Shown here piece after piece: positions 45,975 to 55,882 of a DNA stretch of 64,000 nt. The notes beneath the pieces were generated by a model that was not told the DNA's origin, made no database searches, and saw only the letters and a program-made list of their open reading frames with translations. The DNA lies in NCBI RefSeq assembly GCF_000714815.1, contig NZ_JMIH01000022.1, forward strand, positions 124,001 through 188,000. Reading direction: 5' to 3'. Source of the DNA: Anditalea andensis (lineage in GTDB: Bacteria > Bacteroidota > Bacteroidia > Cytophagales > Cyclobacteriaceae). The position numbers were made by a program, and so were the translations under genes. Numbering within the stretch: position 1 is the first letter of the stretch; each line of letters begins with the position of its first letter.

Positions 45975-48155
45975 TTAAAGTTTTTCCTTGATAAAATCCG
46001 TCATCATATTATAAAGGTGCCACGAGGTGTTTCCACCTGATATGCCATGGCTTCTGTTTGGATAGTAGAAAGTTTCAAACTGTTTATCTGCTTTGATCAA
46101 TGCGTCTACCAGGTCTACTGAATTCTGGAAGTGAACATTGTCATCACCTGTGCCGTGAATGAGCAGGTAGTTTCCTTGTAATTTATCCACATGGTTGATA
46201 GGGCTATTGTCATCATATCCGGAGGCATTTAACTGGGGAGTTTGCAGGTAACGTTCTGTATAAATGCTGTCATAATATCTCCATGTGGTTACCGGTGCCA
46301 CTGCTATGGCCGTCTTAAATACATCATGGCCGAGCATGATTGCCAAAGAAGACATGTACCCACCATACGACCAGCCCCAGATACCGATGCGATCCTTATC
46401 CACATAAGGAAGGTCACCCAGGTATCTGGCACCTGCTATTTGGTCATCAGTTTCATGTTTGCCTAGGTTGGCATAGGTGATATGTTTGAAATCCCTGCCT
46501 CGGGCTCCGGTTCCTCTATTGTCTACACATACTACTATGTACCCCAATGCTGCCAGGTGGTGATGCCAGAAATCTCTCAAGCCACCCCAGGCATTGGTTA
46601 CATTTTGTGAACCTGGGCCTCCATATACATACATTAAGGTAGGATAGGATTTGCTTTCGTCAAAATCAGCTGGTTTAATCATATAAGCATTGAGCATTGT
46701 CCCATCTACGGTCGGAAATTGAAAAAATTCTTTTGCTGATAGTTTAAATTCTGTTAGGCGTTCTATCAACTCCTTGTTGTCCTCCAGGACCTTGATTTCT
46801 TTCCCATTTGCTTGGTTTAGTGTCACTTGGGTGGGTGAATTGGCTGTGGAGTGGTAGTTGATAAAATATTTGTAATCCTTGCTCATATTGGCTCTATTGG
46901 TGCCGCTGGCAGGGGTGAGGAGTTGTTTGTTTTTTCCGTTCAGATTGACCACATAAAGATGACGCTCAAGAGGAGATTTTTCCGTAGAGGTAAAATATAT
47001 TTTATTGGATTTTTCATCCACACCTACTAATTCGGTTACTTCCCAAGGGCCGGATGTGATCTGCCTTAATTGTTTTCCATTGCTGTCATGGTGGTAGATA
47101 TGTTTAAATCCATCCTGCTCACTGGTTCTGATAAAACCTTTGTTGTCCTGCAGATAATGGAGATTGTCATTATAATCCATATCCACATAAGTGTCGGCTG
47201 TCTCCGATAAAATGATCGAACTAGATCCTGATTGGCTGTTGGCGTGAAAAAGGTCCAATTGGTTCTGCAGCCTGTTCAATCTCAAAAAAGCAAGCGTATT
47301 GTCATCACCTGTCCAATAAATTCTAGGTAGATATATATCAGTCTCTTGACCTGCATCCATTTTAACCGTTTTTTTATTGTCTAACTGAAAAACATGTATA
47401 CTCACTTCTGCATTTTTTTCACCGGCTTTGGGATATTTGAATACATAATCTTCAGGATAAAGGTCACCCCAAATCTGCATATTAAATTCAGGGACCTCTG
47501 TTTCGTCAAATCTGATAAAAGCCAGTTTATTTCCATCTGGAGACCATGAAAATGCCTGTGCCATAGAGAATTCTTCCTCATAAACCCAGTCGGCGGAACC
47601 GTTGATGATTTTATTATTTTCTCCATCAAGGGTTACCTGAGTGGTGGTATTAGTAGAAAGTTCGGTATAGTAAAGATTATTGTCTTTAACGAAAGCCACC
47701 TTGGTATTATCGGGGGATAGAGTGGCATAGGAAATTTTCTCCCCTTCCATCAGTACGGTTTTTTCTTTGGAGCCCAGATCTACCACGTGGAAAATACCTT
47801 TGCTGGATCTTCTGTATATAGGTTCTACATTGGAGGCAATCAGTGCTTTGGTTTCATCGGCACTTAAAGAGTAGCTTGAAAAATCCACGTCCAATACCTC
47901 CCCATCCAGAAGGGTTGCCTCTGTTTGACCGGTAGCCAGATTGATCTTTACTACCTTAGGGTATTGCCCGTCTCTTACCAAAGAACTATAATACTGACCA
48001 TCCTTCATCCAGTTTATACCATATACAGAGCGTTGGTTAAAAGCTCCTTTTTTAAATATATGTTCTAAGGTTACGGTTTGCTTTTGCTGTGATAAAGCTG
48101 GTGTGGATATCATGATGAAAAACATCACGATCCATAAATTTTTTATTTGACGCAT
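45975..48155 (-). CDS. Dipeptidyl peptidase IV (peptidase family S9B)
   Basis: A 726-residue exported serine peptidase with signal peptide (ends ALSQ). The N-terminal beta-propeller (about 35-490) contains the DWVYEEEF motif whose Glu residues hold the substrate amino group. The C-terminal alpha/beta-hydrolase domain has the triad Ser596 (GWSYGG), Asp671 (HGTGDDNV) and His703 (NRSHG). It removes X-Pro or X-Ala dipeptides from peptide N-termini, normally in the periplasm of Bacteroidota, feeding amino-acid uptake. It is a single gene, divergent from the second SusC/SusD pair. Confidence 0.95.
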   Translation of the reverse strand: MRQIKNLWIVMFFIMISTPALSQQKQTVTLEHIFKKGAFNQRSVYGINWMKDGQYYSSLVRDGQYPKVVKINLATGQTEATLLDGEVLDVDFSSYSLSADETKALIASNVEPIYRRSSKGIFHVVDLGSKEKTVLMEGEKISYATLSPDNTKVAFVKDNNLYYTELSTNTTTQVTLDGENNKIINGSADWVYEEEFSMAQAFSWSPDGNKLAFIRFDETEVPEFNMQIWGDLYPEDYVFKYPKAGEKNAEVSIHVFQLDNKKTVKMDAGQETDIYLPRIYWTGDDNTLAFLRLNRLQNQLDLFHANSQSGSSSIILSETADTYVDMDYNDNLHYLQDNKGFIRTSEQDGFKHIYHHDSNGKQLRQITSGPWEVTELVGVDEKSNKIYFTSTEKSPLERHLYVVNLNGKNKQLLTPASGTNRANMSKDYKYFINYHSTANSPTQVTLNQANGKEIKVLEDNKELIERLTEFKLSAKEFFQFPTVDGTMLNAYMIKPADFDESKSYPTLMYVYGGPGSQNVTNAWGGLRDFWHHHLAALGYIVVCVDNRGTGARGRDFKHITYANLGKHETDDQIAGARYLGDLPYVDKDRIGIWGWSYGGYMSSLAIMLGHDVFKTAIAVAPVTTWRYYDSIYTERYLQTPQLNASGYDDNSPINHVDKLQGNYLLIHGTGDDNVHFQNSVDLVDALIKADKQFETFYYPNRSHGISGGNTSWHLYNMMTDFIKEKL

Positions 48156-48497
48156 GTTGATTTTTATGTTTGGATGCTAATTTAGGAAAAACCCTAAATC
48201 AATATTAATAAATCAGAATTAAAGAGAATATAATTTATTCTATGAATTAGCGGAACATTCCTTTGTGCAACTTAATTGATCGTTTTTTTTGAATTTTAAT
48301 GAAAGTCCCGATAATAAGCGTTTATAAATACCGCTTAAATAAAAAAATAACCCTTTAATCAAAAAAGAGGAAGAAATTTACACCTAAAAGTAAAAAAAAT
48401 TTAAAATATAAAGTTCTCCGCCTTTATATTTAAGCAATCAAATCTTCGTGGTTTATATAACCACTACAATAATTTATCATATTAATCCCCCGAATTT
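48156..48497. other. Divergent intergenic region between DPP IV and SusC
   Basis: 342 AT-rich bases. A TATATTTA sequence at 48425-48432 is one mismatch from the -7 consensus and could serve the SusC gene 66 bases downstream. No operator, RNA or small ORF was recognised. Confidence 0.45.
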
Positions 48498-51400
48498 ATG
48501 AGAAAAACTTTACTTAGTTTGTTCTTCCTGTTATTCACTATTTCCCTGGCGCTGGCGCAGACGCGTACCATTACCGGAAAGGTGGTTTCAGAAGAGGAGC
48601 CCGAAGGATTACCTGGCGTGAATGTTTTGGTACAAGGTACCACCACAGGAGTAATCACAGATTTATTTGGAGAATACTCCATTACCGTGCAGGATGCAAA
48701 TACGACCCTCGTATTTAGTTTTATTGGATTTGCTACAAAGCAAGAAGTAGTAGGAAATCGATCTATAGTAAATATAACTTTAAATCCAGATACTCAAAAT
48801 CTACAGGAAGTTATAGTAACAGCCTATGGTACAGCAAACAAAGGTAATTTTACCGGGTCTGCAATTGCCTTAAGGTCTGGTCAGATTGCAAATAGGCCTA
48901 TTGCCAATGTTGCAAATGCTATTGAAGGTCAAGTTGCTGGTGTAATTACATCGTCAGCATCAGGACAGCCAGGATCAGCACCAGAAATAAGGATCAGAGG
49001 GGTAGGATCAGTAAACGCATCAGCTTCTCCTTTATATGTAGTTGATGGAGTGCCTTTTGATGGGGATCTTTCTAACCTCAACCCTGAGGATATTGAAGAC
49101 ATGACTATACTCAAGGATGCATCTTCATCTGCTTTATATGGATCAAGAGCAGCTAATGGAGTAATAATGATTACTACAAAAAGAGGTAAAAAATCTGCTT
49201 CAAACTTTAATTTTAAGGTCCAGCATGGTACAGCTTCACGTGCGCTTCCTGAATATGATAGAACAGGCTCATCTGATTATTACGTATTACAATGGGAGGC
49301 TTTAAGAAATGCTCAACTTACAGCAGGAATAGAACCTGGTCCTGCATCAGAATTTGCCACTAATCAGCTAATTCCTACCTTAGGCTATAATATTTATAAT
49401 GTGCCAAATAATGAATTGGTAGGTATAGATGGAGTATTTAATCCCAATGCCGTGACTAATTTTCAAGGTCTTAATTGGTGGGATGAAATAGAAAGGGTAG
49501 GTCAAAGATCTGAGTATAATATGACCTATTCCGGAGCAAATGATCGTTCTGATTTCTATACCTCCATTAATTATTTAAATGAAGATGGCTTTATTCAAAA
49601 GTCAGATTTCAGAAGATATACTGGTAGATTGAATGTTAATACTCAGGCAACAGATTGGTTAAAAACAGGGATAAATATATCAGCGACTAAAAGTGAAGGC
49701 AATAATGCCAGGACTGGACCAGGAAATTCCAGTTCTTTTGTAAACCCATTCTTTACGGCTAGGGCAATTGGACCTATCTATCCCGTATATGCACAAAATA
49801 TGCAAACAGGGGGGTACGTTTTAGATGCTGATGAGAATAGAATATTTGACTCAAGAGATTTGCTACAGTTTGGATTACCAACAGGTGGAGCTGGGTCATT
49901 CCCAGGTAGACACGTAATTCAGGAGACTTTATTAAACGATGATCTTTTCGAGAGAGCAGCTATTTCTACTAGGGCATATTTGGAAGCTACTTTTCTAAAA
50001 GATTTTACATTTAGATTAAATGTAGCAAATGACTTCACATCATTATTGAACATCCAATATGATAACACCATAATTGGAGACGGCGCCCCAGCTGGAAGAT
50101 CTAGACGAATTAACAATAGAACTGATTCTTTTACTATCAACCAACTCTTGACTTACAGTAAAACGTTTAATGAAAAACATTTTGTGGAAGTACTTGTAGG
50201 TCACGAAACATATGATTTTAATTTTCAAACTCAAACTATTTCCAAGCAGGATCAAGTACTCCAAGGAAATACAGAGCCTGATAACTTTGTGACTATCAAT
50301 GCCGCTAGTGGAAGATTTGACAGAGAGACGATAGAATCCTATCTAAGTAGAGCAAATTATGTTTTTGATGATAAATACTCTATTTCTGCATCTTTAAGAA
50401 GGGATGGGTCTTCTAGATTCTCCCCAGAATCCAGATGGGGAACCTTCTACTCTGTAGGTGCAGCCTGGAGTATAGATCAAGAAGAGTTCTTCAATTCTAA
50501 TTTTGTACAAATGTTAAAATTGAGAGCTGCATATGGGGAAATAGGAAATAACGGAGTGATAGCAAATGCTACAACAGGTAGACACGATTATTATCCATCA
50601 CAGGCACTATATGATCTTGGTAATAATAATGCTAATGAAGCAGGAATTCTTCAAGCCTCGTTGCCAAACCCAGATCTAAAGTGGGAAACCAATGCTACAT
50701 GGGATATAGGTATAGATTTCGCTATTTCAAATAGGTTTTCAGGATCAGTAGAATATTTTAATCGACAATCTTCTGATTTGCTATTTAATGTACCCCTTTC
50801 TTTAACTACTGGCATAGAGAATATAATTCGAAACACGGGTACTATGCAGAATAAAGGATTAGAATTTCATATAGCAGGTGATGTTTATAGAAGGGGGGAT
50901 TTTGCTTGGAATATCAATTTTAATATTTCTACCTTCACCAATAAATTTAAAGAACTCCCCTTTGATGAGTTAATTACAGGGACTAAGAAATTGGTAGTAG
51001 GGAGAGGTATATATGATTTTTGGCTACGAGATTGGTGGGGAGTGGATCCTGAGACTGGACTAGGGATGTATAGGGTGGACGGATACGATCCTGCTAATGA
51101 TGCTCATAAAATTATAGGTACTGATTCTGTAACTTCAAATATAAACCAAGCGAGATTCCATTTTAACGGAAATGCTGTCCCCAATTTCTTTGGAGGACTT
51201 AATAATAGTTTTAGATATAAAAATTTCAGTTTAGGTGTATTGGTATCTTACTCAGTGGGAGGTCAGTTTTATGATGGTACTTATGCGAGTTTGATGAGTG
51301 CTGATCCGAATGGCAGGGCAGCTCATACAGATATGTTAAGAAGGTGGCAGCAGCCTGGCGATGTCACAGATGTGCCTAGGATGGATGTAACTACTGCTGC

Positions 51401-51662
51401 CCAATCTGATGGGGCATCAGACAGATGGTTAGTCGACGCTTCTTATCTTAACATTAGATCTATTAATTTGTCATACACACTGGATAGACAGCTTTTAGAT
51501 AGATTAAGAGTTAAAGGGGCTACGATATATTTGGCCGGAGAAAATATGGGATGGTTATCTCAGAGAAGAGGTATGTTTGTTTCTGGGAATTTTCAAGGAA
51601 CTAGTTCCAATGTTTTTACTCCTGCCAGAACATTTACGCTAGGATTAAATGTCAATCTATAA
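48498..51662 (+). CDS. SusC/RagA family TonB-linked outer-membrane transporter, second locus
   Basis: A 1054-residue importer with signal peptide (ends LALAQ), carboxypeptidase-regulatory-like domain at about 22-105 (LPGVNVLVQGTTTGVITD), SusC linker (VIVTAYGTANKGNFTGSA), plug (TILKDASSSALYGSRAANGV) and barrel ending in TLGLNVNL. The linker lacks the usual VGYG. Base composition is visibly more AT-rich than the first SusC gene. The partner SusD gene follows after 12 bases. No carbohydrate-active enzyme is adjacent; the divergent neighbour is a peptidase, so peptides are a possible cargo, as for RagAB. Confidence 0.94.
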   Translation: MRKTLLSLFFLLFTISLALAQTRTITGKVVSEEEPEGLPGVNVLVQGTTTGVITDLFGEYSITVQDANTTLVFSFIGFATKQEVVGNRSIVNITLNPDTQNLQEVIVTAYGTANKGNFTGSAIALRSGQIANRPIANVANAIEGQVAGVITSSASGQPGSAPEIRIRGVGSVNASASPLYVVDGVPFDGDLSNLNPEDIEDMTILKDASSSALYGSRAANGVIMITTKRGKKSASNFNFKVQHGTASRALPEYDRTGSSDYYVLQWEALRNAQLTAGIEPGPASEFATNQLIPTLGYNIYNVPNNELVGIDGVFNPNAVTNFQGLNWWDEIERVGQRSEYNMTYSGANDRSDFYTSINYLNEDGFIQKSDFRRYTGRLNVNTQATDWLKTGINISATKSEGNNARTGPGNSSSFVNPFFTARAIGPIYPVYAQNMQTGGYVLDADENRIFDSRDLLQFGLPTGGAGSFPGRHVIQETLLNDDLFERAAISTRAYLEATFLKDFTFRLNVANDFTSLLNIQYDNTIIGDGAPAGRSRRINNRTDSFTINQLLTYSKTFNEKHFVEVLVGHETYDFNFQTQTISKQDQVLQGNTEPDNFVTINAASGRFDRETIESYLSRANYVFDDKYSISASLRRDGSSRFSPESRWGTFYSVGAAWSIDQEEFFNSNFVQMLKLRAAYGEIGNNGVIANATTGRHDYYPSQALYDLGNNNANEAGILQASLPNPDLKWETNATWDIGIDFAISNRFSGSVEYFNRQSSDLLFNVPLSLTTGIENIIRNTGTMQNKGLEFHIAGDVYRRGDFAWNINFNISTFTNKFKELPFDELITGTKKLVVGRGIYDFWLRDWWGVDPETGLGMYRVDGYDPANDAHKIIGTDSVTSNINQARFHFNGNAVPNFFGGLNNSFRYKNFSLGVLVSYSVGGQFYDGTYASLMSADPNGRAAHTDMLRRWQQPGDVTDVPRMDVTTAAQSDGASDRWLVDASYLNIRSINLSYTLDRQLLDRLRVKGATIYLAGENMGWLSQRRGMFVSGNFQGTSSNVFTPARTFTLGLNVNL

Positions 51663-51674
51663 TTTATTAAGGAG

Positions 51675-53165
51675 ATGAAGAAAATATTTAATAATATATT
51701 GATTTTAGCGGCATTCCTTTCTATAGGTTGCGCTGAAGATTTCTTAGATCAGATTCCTACAGATGCGGTATCAGAGGAATTGGTTTTTACTACTACAGGG
51801 AATGCCTGGGCTGCACTTAATGGTATTCATAGGGCTATGTTTTTACGCTATGATTCTCAAGGTCAGCCAGGAGAAGGTGGTGTAATGATGTATAGAGAAG
51901 TGATGGCGGATGATGTTGTATTGACTTCCCAAGGCAATGGTTGGCACGTATCAAACTCTCGGTGGTTGACTCACATTAACGAAAATGCTGGAGATGTTAG
52001 ATTTGTTTGGAGATTTTATTATAGAATCATTGCCAATGCTAATATGATTATTGCCAACATAGATAATGCTGAAGGTCCTGCCCAGGACAGAAATGAAATC
52101 AAGGGTCAAGCTTTAGCTTATAGAGCTTGGGCACATTTCAATCTTGTACAAATATTTGCACAAAGGTATGAACCCGGAGGAACAAATTCTCAACTGGGCG
52201 TACCTATCGTAATAGAACCAATAACTGAAGGCGGTCCAAGAAATACGGTAGCAGAAGTATATGCTCAAATAAATTCAGATATAGATGAGGCAATGAATTT
52301 ATTAACAGAGAGAAGAAATACCAAATCCCATTTTAACAGATCTGTATTACATGGAGTAAAATCAAGGATAGCCCTGACTCAAGGAAACTTTCAAGTGGCA
52401 GCACAAGAGGCAAACTTAGCGAGACAAGATTATCCTTTGATGACCACTGCCCAGCTTTATGATGGATTTAACAATTTTGATAATCCGGAATGGATGTGGG
52501 GCAGCCACCAGATTGATGATCAGCAGACGTTTTTTGCATCATTCTTCGCCTATATGTCTGTAAATTTTAATTCCACCGTTATAAGGACAAACCCTAAAGC
52601 CATCAATAGTTCACTGTATGCCCAGATTTCTAATACAGATGTCAGAAAAGGGTTATGGGATCCTAATGCTTCTAACCCTACTTTAAGAGATCCATTTATA
52701 GAGGAAGTGACACTGGCTAACTATTCTAAATTCGATTATATGAATAGAAAATTTTTGGCCCAAGGAAATGCATCTTCTGTTGGTGATGTGCCCTATATGA
52801 GAGCTGCAGAAATGTTTCTTGTAGAAGCAGAGGCCTTAGCGAGATCTGGACAAGACGGAGCAGCACAAGCTGTTTTATTCGAATTAGTATCTGCTAGGGA
52901 TCCTGGGTATACCAAATCAGTAAATGTAGGTCAGTCATTAATAAATGAAATCATGATTCAAAGAAGAATTGAACTTTGGGGTGAAGGCTTTAGATGGTAT
53001 GATTTGAAGAGATTAAACCTTCCATTAGACAGAACTGGAGCAAATCATGTAGGAAGTGTAATTAATAATAAGTTTGTAGTGCCAGCATCTTCTAATGAAT
53101 GGGTTTGGAGGATTCCCAGGGATGAATTAAATGCTAATCCAGCTATGGTACAAAATCCTGATTAA
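51675..53165 (+). CDS. SusD/RagB family substrate-binding lipoprotein, second locus
   Basis: A 496-residue surface lipoprotein with lipobox (FLSIGC) followed by AEDFLDQIPTDAVSEE, the normal SusD start. TPR-like helices (GQALAYRAWAHFNLVQIFAQ) and the C-terminal motif IQRRIELWGEGFRWYDLKRL are present. The length is typical. It acts as the lid of the SusC transporter encoded 12 bases upstream. The pair ends with a strong terminator, so the unit contains only these two genes. Confidence 0.94.
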   Translation: MKKIFNNILILAAFLSIGCAEDFLDQIPTDAVSEELVFTTTGNAWAALNGIHRAMFLRYDSQGQPGEGGVMMYREVMADDVVLTSQGNGWHVSNSRWLTHINENAGDVRFVWRFYYRIIANANMIIANIDNAEGPAQDRNEIKGQALAYRAWAHFNLVQIFAQRYEPGGTNSQLGVPIVIEPITEGGPRNTVAEVYAQINSDIDEAMNLLTERRNTKSHFNRSVLHGVKSRIALTQGNFQVAAQEANLARQDYPLMTTAQLYDGFNNFDNPEWMWGSHQIDDQQTFFASFFAYMSVNFNSTVIRTNPKAINSSLYAQISNTDVRKGLWDPNASNPTLRDPFIEEVTLANYSKFDYMNRKFLAQGNASSVGDVPYMRAAEMFLVEAEALARSGQDGAAQAVLFELVSARDPGYTKSVNVGQSLINEIMIQRRIELWGEGFRWYDLKRLNLPLDRTGANHVGSVINNKFVVPASSNEWVWRIPRDELNANPAMVQNPD

Positions 53166-53182
53166 TTAAAATTTGATTTTAT

Positions 53183-53223
53183 GAAAAAAGCCTGTTCTCT
53201 TTATTTGAGAACAGGCTTTTTTA
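53183..53223 (+). terminator. Intrinsic terminator of the second SusC/SusD pair
   Basis: A perfect stem of about 16 base pairs (AAAAAAGCCTGTTCTC / GAGAACAGGCTTTTTT) with a short loop, 20 bases after the SusD stop codon. Confidence 0.93.
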
Positions 53224-53289
53224 TGTTAATTCCAATCCCTTTCTTTATTTTTAAGGCTAATATTGTATTGTTTCTTAAATATATACCCA

Positions 53290-54276
53290 ATGAAGAAAAA
53301 AATCGCCCTCGTCACTGGTGGATTTACCGGTGAATCCGTCATTTCATTAAAAAGTGCAGCTGTAGTAATAAGAAATATTGATTTGGATAAATATGATATT
53401 TTTAAGGTTTTAATATTTCCAGGGAACTGGTATTATGAAAATGAAAGGGGCGATCAATTTCCTATTGACCTCAATGATTTCTCCGCGACTGCATATGGGA
53501 ATAAAATTACCTTTGACGGTGTATTCAATATTCTTCACGGTTCACCTGGTGAGGATGGCAAACTTGCTGGCTATTTTGACATGGTAGGTATCCCCTACAC
53601 TACGTGTGATCCGCTTACTTCTGCCATCACTATGAACAAAGGGTATACTAAAGCGATAGTAAATGATATTCCTGACCTTCACGTTGCAAAATCCCTTCAG
53701 CTGTTTAAAAATTCACAAGAAAACTATACAAGGATCCTGGATGAACTGAATTTTCCGTTGTTTATCAAGCCTAATAACGGCGGCAGTAGTATAGGAATGA
53801 GCAAGGTGAAAACTGAAGGTGAACTACAGGAAGCACTTGATAAAGCTTTTAAGGAGGATAAGCAGGTGCTGGTAGAGGAGTTTGTTTCCGGAAGGGAATT
53901 TTCTATAGGTGTCTATAGTGCGGGGGGCAAAACTACCGTATTGCCTGCCACTGAAATTGTGAGTTCTAAAGAATTTTTTGATTTTGAAGCCAAATATACC
54001 TCCGGTATTACTGAGGAAATTACTCCAGGAAGAATGAATGAGGAAGAAATCCGGCGAGTTGGCCAAATAGTAGCCTTAGTCTATAATCAGTTAAACTGTA
54101 AGGGTGCCATCCGGATAGATTATTTCCTAGAGCATGATACCGGCAAATTCTTTTTTATAGAAATCAATACCGTGCCAGGGCAGACAGAAACCAGCCTGAT
54201 ATCCCAGCAAGTAAAGGCTATCGGCATGGAGGTGAAAGATTTTTATACTGATCTGATAGAGGAGATGTTTGTGTAG
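53290..54276 (+). CDS. ddl: D-alanine--D-alanine ligase
   Basis: A 328-residue ATP-grasp enzyme that joins two D-Ala residues for peptidoglycan precursors in the cytoplasm. ATG at 53290 is preferred over an upstream in-frame TTG because it matches the family start (KKKIALVTGGFTGE). Seen motifs are the first substrate loop (HGSPGEDGKLAGYFD), the ATP-binding segments (FIKPNNGGSSIGMSKV and VLVEEFVSGREFSIGV), and the metal/ligand end (FFIEINTVPGQTETSL). The length is normal. It is a single gene convergent with metK. Confidence 0.95.
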   Translation: MKKKIALVTGGFTGESVISLKSAAVVIRNIDLDKYDIFKVLIFPGNWYYENERGDQFPIDLNDFSATAYGNKITFDGVFNILHGSPGEDGKLAGYFDMVGIPYTTCDPLTSAITMNKGYTKAIVNDIPDLHVAKSLQLFKNSQENYTRILDELNFPLFIKPNNGGSSIGMSKVKTEGELQEALDKAFKEDKQVLVEEFVSGREFSIGVYSAGGKTTVLPATEIVSSKEFFDFEAKYTSGITEEITPGRMNEEEIRRVGQIVALVYNQLNCKGAIRIDYFLEHDTGKFFFIEINTVPGQTETSLISQQVKAIGMEVKDFYTDLIEEMFV

Positions 54277-54426
54277 TGTAGATAGGAGGGTATAGGTTTT
54301 GTCCAATAAGAAACACCATCTGCCTAATGGTAAAAACGGACAAATTTCTAAAAGAAATTGCTTACCGAACGCATTTCACCATACCCCGAAGCCCCAGCTT
54401 ATTTTCCTAAACCGATGGATAATAAT

Positions 54427-54463
54427 AAAAAAAATGAGCGGCCAATTATTTTGACCGCTCTTT
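54427..54463 (-). terminator. Intrinsic terminator of metK
   Basis: On the minus strand a nine-base-pair GAGCGGTCA / TGGCCGCTC stem (one G-T pair) is followed by a run of T, about 20 bases after the metK stop codon. Confidence 0.82.
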
Positions 54464-54483
54464 GATTATATGCTGTTGATGAG

Positions 54484-55737
54484 TTAAAGACCAAAAGCCT
54501 TCTTGATCCTATCCACATAATCCAGCTTTTCCCAAGTGAATAATTCTACTTCTAATGTGATGGCTGAACCGTCAGGAGAAACAAATTTTTTGGTCACAAC
54601 CTCATTTTCTCTGCCCATATGGCCGTATGCAGCCGTTTCTTCATAGATAGGGTTACGTAGTTTTAGTCTTTGCTCTATGGCATATGGTCTCATGTCAAAT
54701 ATGGATTCTATCTTATCGGCAATTTCTCCATCTTTCATATCTACTTTAGCTGTACCATAGGTGTTGATGTAGATACCCATAGGTTTGGCTACACCGATAG
54801 CGTAAGATACTTGTACTAGCACCTCATCTGCTAATCCAGCAGCCACCATATTTTTGGCGATATGTCGTGTAGCATATGCTGCAGATCTATCTACTTTAGA
54901 GGGATCTTTACCTGAAAATGCACCCCCACCATGGGCACCTTTACCACCGTAAGTATCTACTATTATTTTTCTACCTGTAAGTCCCGTATCCCCGTGAGGA
55001 CCGCCGATTACAAATTTACCGGTAGGATTGATATGATAGGTGATGTCTTCTGTGAATAAGCGCTGAAGTTCCTCCGGCAACTGAGCCTTTACCCTTGGTA
55101 TAAGGATATGTACCATGTCCTCCTTGATTTTATCCAGCATTTCTTGCTCTGGTCCAAAATCATCGTGCTGAGTAGATACTACTATGGCAACTATTTTTTG
55201 AGGCACATTATCATCACTGTATTCGATAGTCACCTGAGCCTTTGAATCTGGGCGAAGGTATTCGATTTCACTGCTTTCTCTTCTGAGTGCTGCCAGTTCT
55301 TTGAGCAGTCTATGAGAGATATCCAATGCCAAAGGCATGTAATTTTCCGTTTCTTTGGTAGCATAGCCGAACATCATGCCCTGGTCACCTGCACCCTGCT
55401 CCTCGGGAGAGGTACGGTCCACACCTTGGTTGATATCAGGAGACTGCTCATGAATCGCAGAAAATACACCGCATGAATTACCGTCAAACATGTATTCACT
55501 TTTGGTATAACCAATTCGGTTGATCACATCCCTGGCGATTTTTTGCACATCCAGATAAGTGTCTGATTTTACTTCTCCTGCCAGCACCACCTGTCCTGTG
55601 GTTACCAGTGTCTCACAGGCTACTTTGGACCGGGGATCAAAAGCTAAAAAATTATCTATTAATGCATCTGAAATCTGATCTGATATTTTGTCCGGATGTC
55701 CTTCTGATACAGACTCCGAAGTGAATAAATAGGGCAT
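54484..55737 (-). CDS. metK: S-adenosylmethionine synthase
   Basis: A 417-residue methionine adenosyltransferase that makes S-adenosylmethionine from methionine and ATP. It has the N-terminal [16 protein letters not shown], the loop [12 protein letters not shown] and the glycine-rich [19 protein letters not shown], in the usual order. Length is slightly above the common 385-400 residues, which is normal for Bacteroidota. No SAM-riboswitch-like structure was recognised in the 140-base upstream region. It is a single-gene minus-strand unit. Confidence 0.97.
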   Translation of the reverse strand: MPYLFTSESVSEGHPDKISDQISDALIDNFLAFDPRSKVACETLVTTGQVVLAGEVKSDTYLDVQKIARDVINRIGYTKSEYMFDGNSCGVFSAIHEQSPDINQGVDRTSPEEQGAGDQGMMFGYATKETENYMPLALDISHRLLKELAALRRESSEIEYLRPDSKAQVTIEYSDDNVPQKIVAIVVSTQHDDFGPEQEMLDKIKEDMVHILIPRVKAQLPEELQRLFTEDITYHINPTGKFVIGGPHGDTGLTGRKIIVDTYGGKGAHGGGAFSGKDPSKVDRSAAYATRHIAKNMVAAGLADEVLVQVSYAIGVAKPMGIYINTYGTAKVDMKDGEIADKIESIFDMRPYAIEQRLKLRNPIYEETAAYGHMGRENEVVTKKFVSPDGSAITLEVELFTWEKLDYVDRIKKAFGL

Positions 55738-55855
55738 ATTGGTATGTTTAAAACTTCAGTTTTTTTTGAGTTGGTAAAAATACGTCTTCATAAGGAAATA
55801 AAAAATTTTGGTACAAATTACCTTGATGTATATCTCCCATCAAATGATAAGGAAA

Positions 55856-55882
55856 GGGGAAGACTGGCTTCCCCATTTTTTT
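55856..55882. terminator. Hairpin at the 3' end of the pseudouridine synthase gene
   Basis: Stem GGGGAAG / CTTCCCC with a five-base loop. The T run is on the plus-strand side, while on the minus strand it is only weakly followed by T, so its efficiency for the minus-strand gene is doubtful. Confidence 0.4.

Noticed and set aside
55738-55880. SAM riboswitch upstream of metK
   Set aside because: The 140 bases before metK show no multi-stem structure or recognisable conserved core; only a simple hairpin at the far end.
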